Assembly (NCBI RefSeq): GCF_004153545.1 | Contig: NZ_SDVA01000011.1 | Span: 62,001-126,000 of the forward strand | Source: Serinicoccus sediminis | GTDB taxonomy: Bacteria > Actinomycetota > Actinomycetes > Actinomycetales > Dermatophilaceae | Direction: 5' to 3' | Length of the DNA stretch: 64,000 bases | Part shown: positions 53,158 to 60,638 of the stretch, piece by piece | Layout: every line of letters begins with the position of its first letter | Numbering within the stretch: the first letter of the stretch is position 1 | Translations under genes and position numbers: made by a program | Notes under the pieces: model-generated | What the model was told of the DNA's origin: nothing | The model's input: the letters and a program-made list of their open reading frames with translations, nothing else | The model's database searches: none

Positions 53158-54141
53158 GTGGCCATCATCGAGGCGCACGACCTGCGCAAGACCTATCATT
53201 CGCGCTCCGGAGACGTGCACGCCCTGGCCGGGCTGTCGCTGACCGTCCCCGAGGGCACCGTCAAGGGTCTGCTCGGTCCCAACGGGGCCGGCAAGACCAC
53301 CACCGTCAAGGTGCTCAACACCCTCCTCCGACCTGACTCCGGCACAGCCACCGTCGCCGGGGTCGACGTCTTGCACGACCCCGAGGGGGTGCGCCGGGTG
53401 ATCGGCGCCAGCGGGCAGTATGCCGCGGTCGACGAGCACCTCACCGGCCGGGAGAACCTCGAGATGGTGGGCCGGCTCTACCATCTCGGCGGGTCGCGAT
53501 CCCGGGAGCGCGCCAAGGAGCTGCTCGAGCAGTTCGACCTCACCGGGGCGGGCGACCGGCCGGTCAAGGGCTTCTCCGGGGGTATGCGGCGGCGCATCGA
53601 CCTGGCCTGCGCCCTGGTGAACAACCCGCAGATCCTCTTCCTCGACGAGCCCACCACCGGGCTCGACCCCCGCAGCCGGCTCGGCCTGTGGGACGTCATC
53701 AAGGACCTCGTGGCCCAAGGGACCACCGTCCTCCTCACGACCCAGTACCTCGAGGAGGCCGACTACCTCGCCGACGACATCAGCGTCATCGACCACGGCA
53801 CGGTCATCGCCGAGGGCACCGCCGACGAGCTCAAGGCCCAGGTCGGCGGGCACCGGGTGGTCGTCACCCTCGTGGACTCGGCGGACGCGGACGCCGCCCG
53901 GGCGGTCCTGGAGCGGCACGGGACCGACGACGTCCAGCAGGACACCGGTGGACGCACCCTGTCGGTGCCGGTCACCGAGGGCCCGGGGGCGCTGCAGCAC
54001 GTCCTCGCCGACCTCGCCTCCGCCGACGTCCGGCTGCACGACGCCGGTATGCGGCGCCCCACCCTGGACGACGTCTTCCTCCGGCTGACCGGCCGGGAGC
54101 AGGCCGACGACACCGCGAGCGAGCTCGAGGAGAGCGCATGA
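53158..54141 (+). CDS. Daunorubicin-type ABC transporter ATPase (DrrA-like)
   Basis: 327 residues. Walker A LLGPNGAGKTTTVKVLNTL (near 41), signature GFSGGMRRRIDLA (near 141), Walker B ILFLDEPTTGLDPRSR (near 160), and a C-terminal accessory domain ending RRPTLDDVFLRLTGREQADD as in DrrA. It drives export of a drug, lipid or antibiotic through the permease encoded next (ATGA overlap). Probable leaderless GTG start. No resistance or biosynthesis genes lie nearby, so the substrate is open. Confidence 0.92.
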   Translation: MAIIEAHDLRKTYHSRSGDVHALAGLSLTVPEGTVKGLLGPNGAGKTTTVKVLNTLLRPDSGTATVAGVDVLHDPEGVRRVIGASGQYAAVDEHLTGRENLEMVGRLYHLGGSRSRERAKELLEQFDLTGAGDRPVKGFSGGMRRRIDLACALVNNPQILFLDEPTTGLDPRSRLGLWDVIKDLVAQGTTVLLTTQYLEEADYLADDISVIDHGTVIAEGTADELKAQVGGHRVVVTLVDSADADAARAVLERHGTDDVQQDTGGRTLSVPVTEGPGALQHVLADLASADVRLHDAGMRRPTLDDVFLRLTGREQADDTASELEESA

Positions 54142-55001
54142 GCACCGACACCGCACCGCCCCGGTCGACCGAGGCCGCCGGCAGCCCCGGCCCCGTCCCC
54201 GTGAGCCCGCTCTCGCTCTGGGCCGGCGACGTCGCCACCGTGACGTGGCGCAACCTCATCAAGTTCCGCCGCAACCCCGAGATCCTGCTCTTCGCGGTCC
54301 TGCAGCCCATCATGTTCGTCCTGCTGTTCTCGCAGGTCTACGGTGGCTCGATCCAGATCGAGGGTGGCAACTACACCGACTACCTCATGGCCGGGATCTT
54401 CGGGCAGACCGTGCTCTTCGGGTCCACCTTCTCGGGCTACCAGATGGCGCAGGACCTCAAGGAGGGGATGATCGACCGGTTCCGGACGCTCCCGATGCAC
54501 GACTCGGCCGTCCTCTTCGGGCGCACCAACGCCGACCTCGTGCTCAACGGCGTGTCGGTGGTCATCATGATGATCAGCGGTGCCGTCGTGGGCTGGCGCT
54601 TCCACGAGGGCTGGCTCAGCTTCCTCGCCGGTGTCGGGATCCTGCTGCTGTTCAGCTACGCCTTCAGCTGGGTCATGGCGCTGCTCGGCATCATCGTCCG
54701 GACCCCGGAGGTCATCAACAACGCCTCGTTCATGATCCTCTTCCCGCTCACCTTCATCTCGAACGCCTTCGTGCAGACCGACAACCTGCCCCGTGCGCTG
54801 GAGGTGTTCGCCAACTGGAACCCCATCTCGGCCCTGGTCCAGGCGGTGCGCGAGCTCTTCGGCAACACCGGGGCCGCACCGACCCCGGACACCTTCCCCA
54901 TGCAGAACCCGATCCTCACCACCGTGGCCATGTCGCTGCTCATGCTGGCGGTCTTCGTGCCGCTGGCCGTCAACCGCTTCCGGCAGGCCTCCTCACGCTG
55001 A
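54138..55001 (+). CDS. ABC-2 type permease (DrrB-like)
   Basis: 287 residues, six membrane segments after a 45-residue Pro/Ser-rich start. TWRNLIKFRRNPEILLFAVL and MAQDLKEGMIDRFRTLPMHD are ABC-2/DrrB family signatures, and FPLTFISNAFVQTDNLPRAL precedes the last helices. It forms the export channel with the preceding ATPase. Start ATG 54138 overlaps the ATPase stop by 4 bp. Confidence 0.92.
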   Translation: MSTDTAPPRSTEAAGSPGPVPVSPLSLWAGDVATVTWRNLIKFRRNPEILLFAVLQPIMFVLLFSQVYGGSIQIEGGNYTDYLMAGIFGQTVLFGSTFSGYQMAQDLKEGMIDRFRTLPMHDSAVLFGRTNADLVLNGVSVVIMMISGAVVGWRFHEGWLSFLAGVGILLLFSYAFSWVMALLGIIVRTPEVINNASFMILFPLTFISNAFVQTDNLPRALEVFANWNPISALVQAVRELFGNTGAAPTPDTFPMQNPILTTVAMSLLMLAVFVPLAVNRFRQASSR

Positions 55002-55025
55002 CGGGCACCGGCTGCGGTGGGCGGC

Positions 55026-55808
55026 TCAGGCGGTCCGGTCGAGGATCAGCCGGGCGGCCTCCTCCGGTGCGTCCCACTGCGGGAAGTGGCCGCACCGCTC
55101 GAACCAGTGCAGCTGCGCGTCCGGGAACGCCGCCACGGCGCGCTGCGCCTGCCGGGGCAGCGTGACGAGGTCTCGGCTGCCCCAGCCGATGGTGGCCCGG
55201 CCGGGCAGGGTGCCCGCGGGGGCACCCTCCTGCTTGCGTCCCTTGGTCAGCGCGTCCATGGCCGCGCCGGTCGAGGGTGCGGTGGCCAGCCCCCGGAGGT
55301 CGGGCAGCACGGTCTGAGCCGAGAGCGCCCACGGCCGGGCCGAGAACTGCGCCAGCAGGGCTGACCGGGACACCGGGTTGCCCACCAGGGCGGGCAGCGT
55401 CGGCCTCAGCGCTCTGACAAGCCTGATGGACGGGCGCAGCGTCCCGCTGAAGACCGCGACCTCGCGATCGGTCCAGAAGCCGCCCGGGTCGAGGGCGACG
55501 GTGTCGCCGCCCACCCCGCGGCGCGCGAGCTCGAGGACGATCCGTGCGCCCATGGACTGGCCGGCGGTGGACACCGCCCCCAGCCCCTGCTCGTCGATGA
55601 AGCCGGCGACCGCGTCCGTCAGGGACGCGATCGAGATCTCTCCCGGCAGAGGTGGGGACTGGCCGAACCCGGGCAGGTCGAGGGCGATGACCTCCCGCTC
55701 GGCTGCCAACCGGTCGAGGATGGGCGCCCAGGACTGCGAGCCTGCGCCGAGACCGTGGACCAGCAGCAGGGGGGTACCGCTGCCGCGCCGGACGTGATGA
55801 AGAGTCAT
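55026..55808 (-). CDS. Alpha/beta hydrolase
   Basis: 260 residues. PLLLVHGLGAGSQSWAPILD gives the oxyanion-hole HG, STAGQSMGARIVLELAR the nucleophile Ser, and WFERCGHFPQWDAPEEAARL the catalytic His. The acid is probably the Asp in IGWGSRDLVTLP. It is a cytosolic esterase/hydrolase of the AB_hydrolase_1 family; substrate unknown. TACGGT stands 6 nt before ATG 55808, so it is probably leaderless. Convergent with the ABC exporter operon. Confidence 0.86.
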   Translation of the reverse strand: MTLHHVRRGSGTPLLLVHGLGAGSQSWAPILDRLAAEREVIALDLPGFGQSPPLPGEISIASLTDAVAGFIDEQGLGAVSTAGQSMGARIVLELARRGVGGDTVALDPGGFWTDREVAVFSGTLRPSIRLVRALRPTLPALVGNPVSRSALLAQFSARPWALSAQTVLPDLRGLATAPSTGAAMDALTKGRKQEGAPAGTLPGRATIGWGSRDLVTLPRQAQRAVAAFPDAQLHWFERCGHFPQWDAPEEAARLILDRTA

Positions 55809-55814
55809 CTCACG

Positions 55815-55820
55815 ACCGTA
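55815..55820 (-). promoter_or_regulatory. -10 box of the alpha/beta hydrolase gene
   Basis: Minus-strand TACGGT, spacer CGTGAG, then ATG 55808; 6-nt spacing. Confidence 0.45.
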
Positions 55821-55860
55821 GTCCGGTGCTCCTCGGCCGCGTCGGCCGGGGGGCCGTCGC

Positions 55861-56799
55861 TCAGGACGACGTCGCGGCGCGCCAGGCGAGCACCCCGGCG
55901 GCGAGGTCCTCCACCGCCGTGCCGACGGACACGAAGGCGGTCACCTGCTCCGGTGTCGTCCGGCCGGGCGCGCGGCCGGACACGACGTCGGCGAGGGTGG
56001 TGGCGACGTCCTGCTCGGTGAGGGTGCCCCGGCCCAGTGGGCCGACGAGCTCCCCGGCGGTATGCCGTGCCTCAGGGGCGTCGACGACGATCCGCGCGGC
56101 GGTCATGAGCGCCTCGTCGGCCTCGGTCATCGTGGGGAGGAACGAGCCGACGAGGTCGACGTGGGTGCCCGGCCGCACGTCCTCACCGAGGACCAGCGGG
56201 CTGGTCGCCGAGGTGGCCGTGGTGACCACGTCGGCGGACCGGACGGCGGCGCGCAGGTCCGGGGCGACGTCCGCGGCATACCCCTGCTCGCGCAGCTGCT
56301 CCACGAGCGCCGCCGCGCGCTCGGCGTCCCGCGCCCAGACCCGGGTGAGCCCCACCTCCCGCACCGCGGCGTAGCAGGCGGGCACGGCGGCGGCGACGTT
56401 GCCGGCACCGACGACGAGGTGTTCCTCGACCTGCTCGGGCGCGAGGTGGTCGGCGGCGAGCGCGCTGGCCGCGGCCGTGCGCCACCGGGTCAGCTCGGTG
56501 CCGTCCAGGACGGCGACCGGACGACCGGTGTCCTGCTCCATCAGCAGGTAGGTGGCCTGGATCGCCGGCAGGCCGCGCTCCCCGTTGCCCGGGTGGTGGG
56601 TGGCGACCTTGACGCCGAGCCACCCGTCGAGGCCCCAGGCGGGTTTGAGCAGCAGCGTGGCGGGCGGGTCGCCGCCGAGCGGCTCGAGCGTGCGCTCGGG
56701 CACGACCGGCCCCGGCCCGGTGAAGACCTCCCGGAGCGCCTCGACGAGGGCTGCGGGGTCGAGACCGGACCGGACGGCTGCGGCGTCGAGGACCTCCAT
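55861..56799 (-). CDS. Ornithine cyclodeaminase/mu-crystallin family
   Basis: 312 residues. TLLLKPAWGLDGWLGVKVAT and RTAAASALAADHLAPEQVEE are substrate and cofactor contacts of the OCD family; LVVGAGNVAAAVPACYAAVR is the Rossmann NAD loop (GAGNVA), and GTHVDLVGSFLPTMTEADEA the conserved second-half Asp region. Members include ornithine cyclodeaminase, alanine dehydrogenase and ketimine reductases. ATG 56799 overlaps the amidohydrolase stop, so both enzymes probably act on one amino-acid or peptide-derived substrate (inference). Confidence 0.85.
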   Translation of the reverse strand: MEVLDAAAVRSGLDPAALVEALREVFTGPGPVVPERTLEPLGGDPPATLLLKPAWGLDGWLGVKVATHHPGNGERGLPAIQATYLLMEQDTGRPVAVLDGTELTRWRTAAASALAADHLAPEQVEEHLVVGAGNVAAAVPACYAAVREVGLTRVWARDAERAAALVEQLREQGYAADVAPDLRAAVRSADVVTTATSATSPLVLGEDVRPGTHVDLVGSFLPTMTEADEALMTAARIVVDAPEARHTAGELVGPLGRGTLTEQDVATTLADVVSGRAPGRTTPEQVTAFVSVGTAVEDLAAGVLAWRAATSS

Positions 56800-58010
56800 C
56801 AGACCGGTGCCCGCTCCCCCGCCAGCCACACCGAGGACACCCGGTCGCCCAGGCCGGCCAGGTCGTCCCAGGCGCCGTCGAGGACGACGACGTCGCCGAC
56901 CTTGCCCGGCTCGAGCGTGCCGTAGTCGTCCTGGACCCCCAGCAGCTGCGCGGCGACCTGGGTGGTCGCCCGCCAGGCGTCGAGCTCGCTCATGCCCAGG
57001 TCGCGCATGATGGCGAGCTCGTCGAGGTTGGTGCCGTGGACGCCGACACCGGAGTCGGTGCCCATGGCCACCTTGACGCCGGCCGCGATGGCCCGCCGGA
57101 CGGACTCGTCGTGCGCCTCGGACACCATGCGGGCCTTGGCCACGACGGCGTCGGGCAGCGGGACCCCCGCGTCCGCCTGCGACAGCACGGCCCGCGGCGC
57201 CAGCAGGGTCGGGACCAGCCAGGTGCCGCGGTCGAGCATCATCTCGATCGCCTCGTCGTCGAGGTAGATGCCGTGCTCGATGGACCGGATGCCGCCTCGG
57301 ATGGCGGTCTTGATGCCGTCGGTCGCCTGCGCGTGCGCCATGACGTGCAGCCCCGCCGCGGTGGCCTCGGTGACCAGGGCGGAGATCTCGTCGTCGCGCA
57401 GGTGGCCGTGCAGCGGGTTGCTGCGGGGCGAGAGCACGCCGCCGCTGGTGGCGACCTTGATGACGTCGGCGCCACCGCGGACGAGCTCGCGCACCTTGCG
57501 GCGCATCTCGACCGGGCCGTCGACCACCCCGGACGGGCACCCCGGGTGCTCGGGCATGAGGTCGACGTGAGCACCGCACAGCTGCCACCCGTCACCGTGC
57601 CCGCCGGTCTGGCTGATCATCGTCAGCGCGATCTGCATCCGCGGACCGGGCGTGACGCCCTGGCGCACCGCCTCGGCCACCCCGAGGTCGGAGCCGCCCG
57701 CGTCGCGCACCCAGGTGATGCCGGTCGCGAGGGTGGTGCGCATGCGCTGCGCGGCCTGGAAGAACGGCAGGCTGAAGGGGGTCTGCAGGATGCGGGCGGT
57801 GCTGGGCTGCTCGAACATGAAGTGCACGTGACAGTCGAACAGCCCGGGCAGCACGGCCTGGCCGGTGCAGTCGACGACGGTGTCGGCCTCGACGCCGAGG
57901 CCGGGCCCGACCTCGGCGACGCGGCCGTCGACCACGTGGACGTCCGCGACGCGGGGCTCGGACAGGGTGCCGTCGACGACGGTGCCGCCGGTGAAGAGAG
58001 TGCTGGTCAT
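56799..58010 (-). CDS. Metal-dependent amidohydrolase (imidazolonepropionase/prolidase-like)
   Basis: 403 residues. GLFDCHVHFMFEQPSTARIL provides the HxH metal pair (near 57), GGADVIKVATSGGVLSPRSN the bridging Lys, LHVMAHAQATDGIKTAIRGG and IRSIEHGIYLDDEAIEMM the two His, and VAMGTDSGVGVHGTNLDELA the final Asp. This is the binuclear amidohydrolase subgroup that includes Xaa-Pro and N-acyl dipeptidases. TAGCCT lies 7 nt before ATG 58010. First gene of a two-gene operon with the OCD-family enzyme. Confidence 0.87.
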   Translation of the reverse strand: MTSTLFTGGTVVDGTLSEPRVADVHVVDGRVAEVGPGLGVEADTVVDCTGQAVLPGLFDCHVHFMFEQPSTARILQTPFSLPFFQAAQRMRTTLATGITWVRDAGGSDLGVAEAVRQGVTPGPRMQIALTMISQTGGHGDGWQLCGAHVDLMPEHPGCPSGVVDGPVEMRRKVRELVRGGADVIKVATSGGVLSPRSNPLHGHLRDDEISALVTEATAAGLHVMAHAQATDGIKTAIRGGIRSIEHGIYLDDEAIEMMLDRGTWLVPTLLAPRAVLSQADAGVPLPDAVVAKARMVSEAHDESVRRAIAAGVKVAMGTDSGVGVHGTNLDELAIMRDLGMSELDAWRATTQVAAQLLGVQDDYGTLEPGKVGDVVVLDGAWDDLAGLGDRVSSVWLAGERAPV

Positions 58011-58052
58011 GCCCCCGAGGCTAGCCGTGCCCGGTCTGGGATGATCGGCGCC

Positions 58053-58763
58053 ATGCTCGCCATCCTCGGGGCCATCGAGACGGAGGTCGCCGACAACCGG
58101 CGGCTGCTGAGCGACCCGGTCGAGCTGCGAGCGGGCCACCTGGCCGTGCACCGCGGGCGGCTGCACGGGGTCGAGGTGCTGCTGGCCCGGTGCGGCGTCG
58201 GCAAGGTCAACGGCGCCATGGCGACCACCGCGCTGCACTCGGCCGGAGCGACCTCGCTGCTCTTCACCGGGGTCGCCGGGGGCGTCGCACCCGGTCAGCG
58301 GGTCGGGGACCTGGTGGTCGCCACCGACCTGGTCCAGCACGACGTGGACGTCACGGCGCTCGGTCGGCCGCCGGGCCAGCTGCTCGGCGAGCCCGCCTCC
58401 TGGGCCACCGACGCGCGGATGACCGCGCGCCTGGCGACGGCGGCCCACGCCCGCGCCGCCCACGACGGGCGCCAGGTGCACCAGGGCCGGGTCGCCTCGG
58501 GCGACCAGTTCGTCGCCTCGGCCCCGCGGGCCGCCGCCATCCACGCCGGCTTCGGCGCCCTCTGCGTCGAGATGGAGGGAGCCGCCGTGGCCCAGGCCGC
58601 CACGACCCTCGGTATGCCGTTCGCCGTCCTGCGGGCGCTGTCGGACACCGCGGACCACGGTGCCGCACAGGACTTCCCCGCCTTCCTCACCGGGTCCGCC
58701 AGGCTCATGGCCGAGGTGGTCGAGCACTACCTCCGTGCGGATCAGTCGAAGATCGCGCTGTAG
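58053..58763 (+). CDS. mtnN: 5'-methylthioadenosine/S-adenosylhomocysteine nucleosidase
   Basis: 236 residues. [14 protein letters not shown] supplies the catalytic Glu region, [20 protein letters not shown] the purine/ribose loop, [10 protein letters not shown] the conserved turn, [20 protein letters not shown] the ribose-binding Met-Glu, and [13 protein letters not shown] the catalytic Asp. It hydrolyses MTA and SAH to adenine and the thio-ribose. GATGAT lies 7 nt upstream. Its last 22 bp overlap the convergent ACC deaminase gene. Confidence 0.9.
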   Translation: MLAILGAIETEVADNRRLLSDPVELRAGHLAVHRGRLHGVEVLLARCGVGKVNGAMATTALHSAGATSLLFTGVAGGVAPGQRVGDLVVATDLVQHDVDVTALGRPPGQLLGEPASWATDARMTARLATAAHARAAHDGRQVHQGRVASGDQFVASAPRAAAIHAGFGALCVEMEGAAVAQAATTLGMPFAVLRALSDTADHGAAQDFPAFLTGSARLMAEVVEHYLRADQSKIAL

Positions 58764-59761
58764 GCGTTGAGCGCCAGCTGCCCGCCCAGGTGGGCGTAGA
58801 GCACCGTCGAGTCGGGGCCGATGGTGCCGTCACCGACGAGGTCGATGAGCCCGGCCATCGACTTGCCCTCGTAGACCGGGTCCAGGATGACCCCCTCGAG
58901 CCGGCCCACCGTGCGGATCGCCGCGACGGTCGACGCGTCCGGGATCCCGTAGGCGGGTCCCTCCCAGCCCGGCAGCACGGTCACCTCGTCGTCCCGCAGC
59001 TCCCGGCCCAGCTCCAGCAGGCCGGCGGTGTGGTCGGCGATGCGACGGACCTGCGCGCGGGTCTTCTCCAGCGTCGCCGAGGCGTCGATGCCGATGACCC
59101 GGCGGGGCCGCCCGCCCGCGTCCTCGATCTCGGCGAAACCGGCGACCATCCCGGCGTGCGTGGACCCGGTCACCGTGCAGACGACGACGGTGTCGAAGAA
59201 CACCCCCAGCTCGGCCTCCTGCGCCACCACCTCGTGCGCCCAGTTCGCGAAGCCGAGGCCGCCCAGCGGGTGCTCGGACGCCCCCGCCGGGATGGGGTAT
59301 GCCGTGCCGCCCGCCTCCTCCACGTCCGCGAGCGCCGCCTCCCAGCTCGGGCGGATGCCGATGTCGAAACCGGCGTCGTCGAGGCGGACGTCCGCGCCCA
59401 TGATCCGGGAGAGCTCGATGTTGCCGACCCGGTCGTTGCCCGGGTCCTCCCAGTCCACCCAGCGCTCCTGCACGAGGACCGCCCTGAGGCCCAGGTGGGC
59501 GGCGACGGCCGCCACCTGCCGGGTGTGGTTGGACTGGTAGCCGCCGATGGAGACCAGCGTGTCCGCACCGGAGGCCAGGATGTCGGGGACGATGTACTCC
59601 AGCTTGCGGGTCTTGTTGCCCCCGAAGGCCAGACCGGAGCTGACGTCCTCGCGCTTGGCCCAGATGCGCGGCCCGCCCAGGTGGTCGCTCAGCCGGTCCA
59701 GTCGGTGGACGGGGCTGGGTCCGAAGGTGAGGGGGTGGCGGGGGTGGTCGGACAGTGCCAT
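58742..59761 (-). CDS. acdS: 1-aminocyclopropane-1-carboxylate deaminase
   Basis: 339 residues, aligning end to end with Pseudomonas AcdS from memory. [34 protein letters not shown] with the PLP Lys (Lys50), [29 protein letters not shown] and [19 protein letters not shown] are present. The Glu of VYEGK and the Leu of AHLGG are the residue pair that separates ACC deaminase from D-cysteine desulfhydrase, so true ACC deaminase activity is favoured. It converts ACC to 2-oxobutyrate and ammonia. ATG 59761 is set by alignment; the good GAGGAGG at 59800-59794 is oddly far (33 nt). Divergent from a GntR regulator. Confidence 0.9.
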   Translation of the reverse strand: MALSDHPRHPLTFGPSPVHRLDRLSDHLGGPRIWAKREDVSSGLAFGGNKTRKLEYIVPDILASGADTLVSIGGYQSNHTRQVAAVAAHLGLRAVLVQERWVDWEDPGNDRVGNIELSRIMGADVRLDDAGFDIGIRPSWEAALADVEEAGGTAYPIPAGASEHPLGGLGFANWAHEVVAQEAELGVFFDTVVVCTVTGSTHAGMVAGFAEIEDAGGRPRRVIGIDASATLEKTRAQVRRIADHTAGLLELGRELRDDEVTVLPGWEGPAYGIPDASTVAAIRTVGRLEGVILDPVYEGKSMAGLIDLVGDGTIGPDSTVLYAHLGGQLALNAYSAIFD

Positions 59762-59800
59762 CGGTGCGCTCGCTTCCCGGTCCGCCGGCCGGACCTCCTC

Positions 59801-59814
59801 TGCAATATATTGCA
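59801..59814. promoter_or_regulatory. Perfect 14-bp palindrome in the acdS-gntR intergenic region
   Basis: TGCAATATATTGCA is its own reverse complement and sits in an AT-rich island between the divergent acdS and GntR genes. On the acdS side it overlaps a plausible -10 (TATATT); on the other side TAGGCT for the regulator begins 20 nt away. It is the natural candidate operator for the neighbouring GntR protein. Ligand unknown. Confidence 0.65.
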
Positions 59815-59834
59815 TATCGCAGGTCGGGCGCCTC

Positions 59835-59840
59835 TAGGCT
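59835..59840 (+). promoter_or_regulatory. -10 box of the GntR gene
   Basis: TAGGCT, spacer GCAGGT, then ATG 59847; exact 6-nt spacing and no Shine-Dalgarno at a workable distance. Confidence 0.55.
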
Positions 59841-59846
59841 GCAGGT

Positions 59847-60515
59847 ATGCCGGTGCCCACCACCCCCGCGCGCAAGACGAGCCGTCGCCTCCTGCGCGAC
59901 GACGTCTACGGGCGGATCCGCGACGAGATCGTGCGCGGCCGGCTGGCTCCCGGGGAGAAGATCAACGACGCCGAGCTGGGCGCCTGGCTCGGCGTCTCCC
60001 GCACCCCGGTCCGTGAGGCCCTGCTCCGGCTGGCCCGGGACGGTCTGGTGCTGGCTCGGCCCGGGCGGGTGACGACCGTCGCCCCCGAGGACGAGACGAC
60101 GCTCGCCCACGCCCGGGAGGTGGTGGCCGAGCTGCACGCCCTGGCGGTGCGGACCGCCGCGCCACGCCTGGGCGAGGACGACCTGGCGGTGATGGACGCC
60201 GCCACCGGCCGGCTGCGGGCGGCGCTGGCCGTCCCCGACCCGGCCGCGGCGCTGCAGGCCGACGACGACTTCCACGCGGTGCCCGTCCGGGCCGCGGGCA
60301 ACCCGATCCTGGCCGAGCAGCTGGACGCGGTGACGGCGATGCTGCGGCGGGCGGAGTTCCTGCACTTCGGCTCGATCACCGGCGCTGACTCCCCCGCCGA
60401 GCACGACCTCATCGTGCGTCGGCTGCGCGAGGGCGACGCGGTCGGTGCCGCGGAGGCGACCCGGGCCAACTGGCTCGGCCTGGGCCGCCCCGGGCCGACC
60501 GCGCCTCCCCCGTGA
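59847..60515 (+). CDS. GntR-family (FadR/FCD) transcriptional regulator
   Basis: 222 residues: a winged helix (DDVYGRIRDEIVRGRLAPGE and WLGVSRTPVREALLRLARDG) and an FCD ligand domain from about residue 95 with DDDFHAVPVRAAGNPILAEQ and AEHDLIVRRLREGDAVGAAE, whose Asp and His normally bind a metal that coordinates a carboxylate ligand. Position and divergent orientation suggest it controls acdS, replacing the Lrp-type AcdR of proteobacteria. A candidate operator lies between the genes. The stop lies in a short 20-bp tandem repeat. Confidence 0.9.
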   Translation: MPVPTTPARKTSRRLLRDDVYGRIRDEIVRGRLAPGEKINDAELGAWLGVSRTPVREALLRLARDGLVLARPGRVTTVAPEDETTLAHAREVVAELHALAVRTAAPRLGEDDLAVMDAATGRLRAALAVPDPAAALQADDDFHAVPVRAAGNPILAEQLDAVTAMLRRAEFLHFGSITGADSPAEHDLIVRRLREGDAVGAAEATRANWLGLGRPGPTAPPP

Positions 60516-60553
60516 CCGCTGCGCCCGCCCCCTGACCGCCGCGCCTCCGCCGT
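60497..60553 (+). repeat. Short GC tandem repeat over the GntR stop codon
   Basis: Three related units starting GACCGC at 60497, 60514 and 60534 (17- and 20-bp steps), each followed by a GCGCC core and C-rich tail. The second unit includes the GntR TGA. It is followed by TACCCT (60572-60577), a likely -10 for the topoisomerase gene with a leader of about 55 nt. Confidence 0.45.
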
Positions 60554-60638
60554 CATCCCGGGCGCGCGGCATACCCTGGATCGACCCTGACACGCCCGTC
60601 CGGGCCTCCGTGAGCACGAAAGGTCGCCCCACCCCCTC

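Noticed and set aside
53158-55001. Antibiotic biosynthesis gene cluster around the DrrAB-like exporter
   Set aside because: Neighbours are unrelated small catabolic enzymes; no synthase, halogenase or resistance gene accompanies it.
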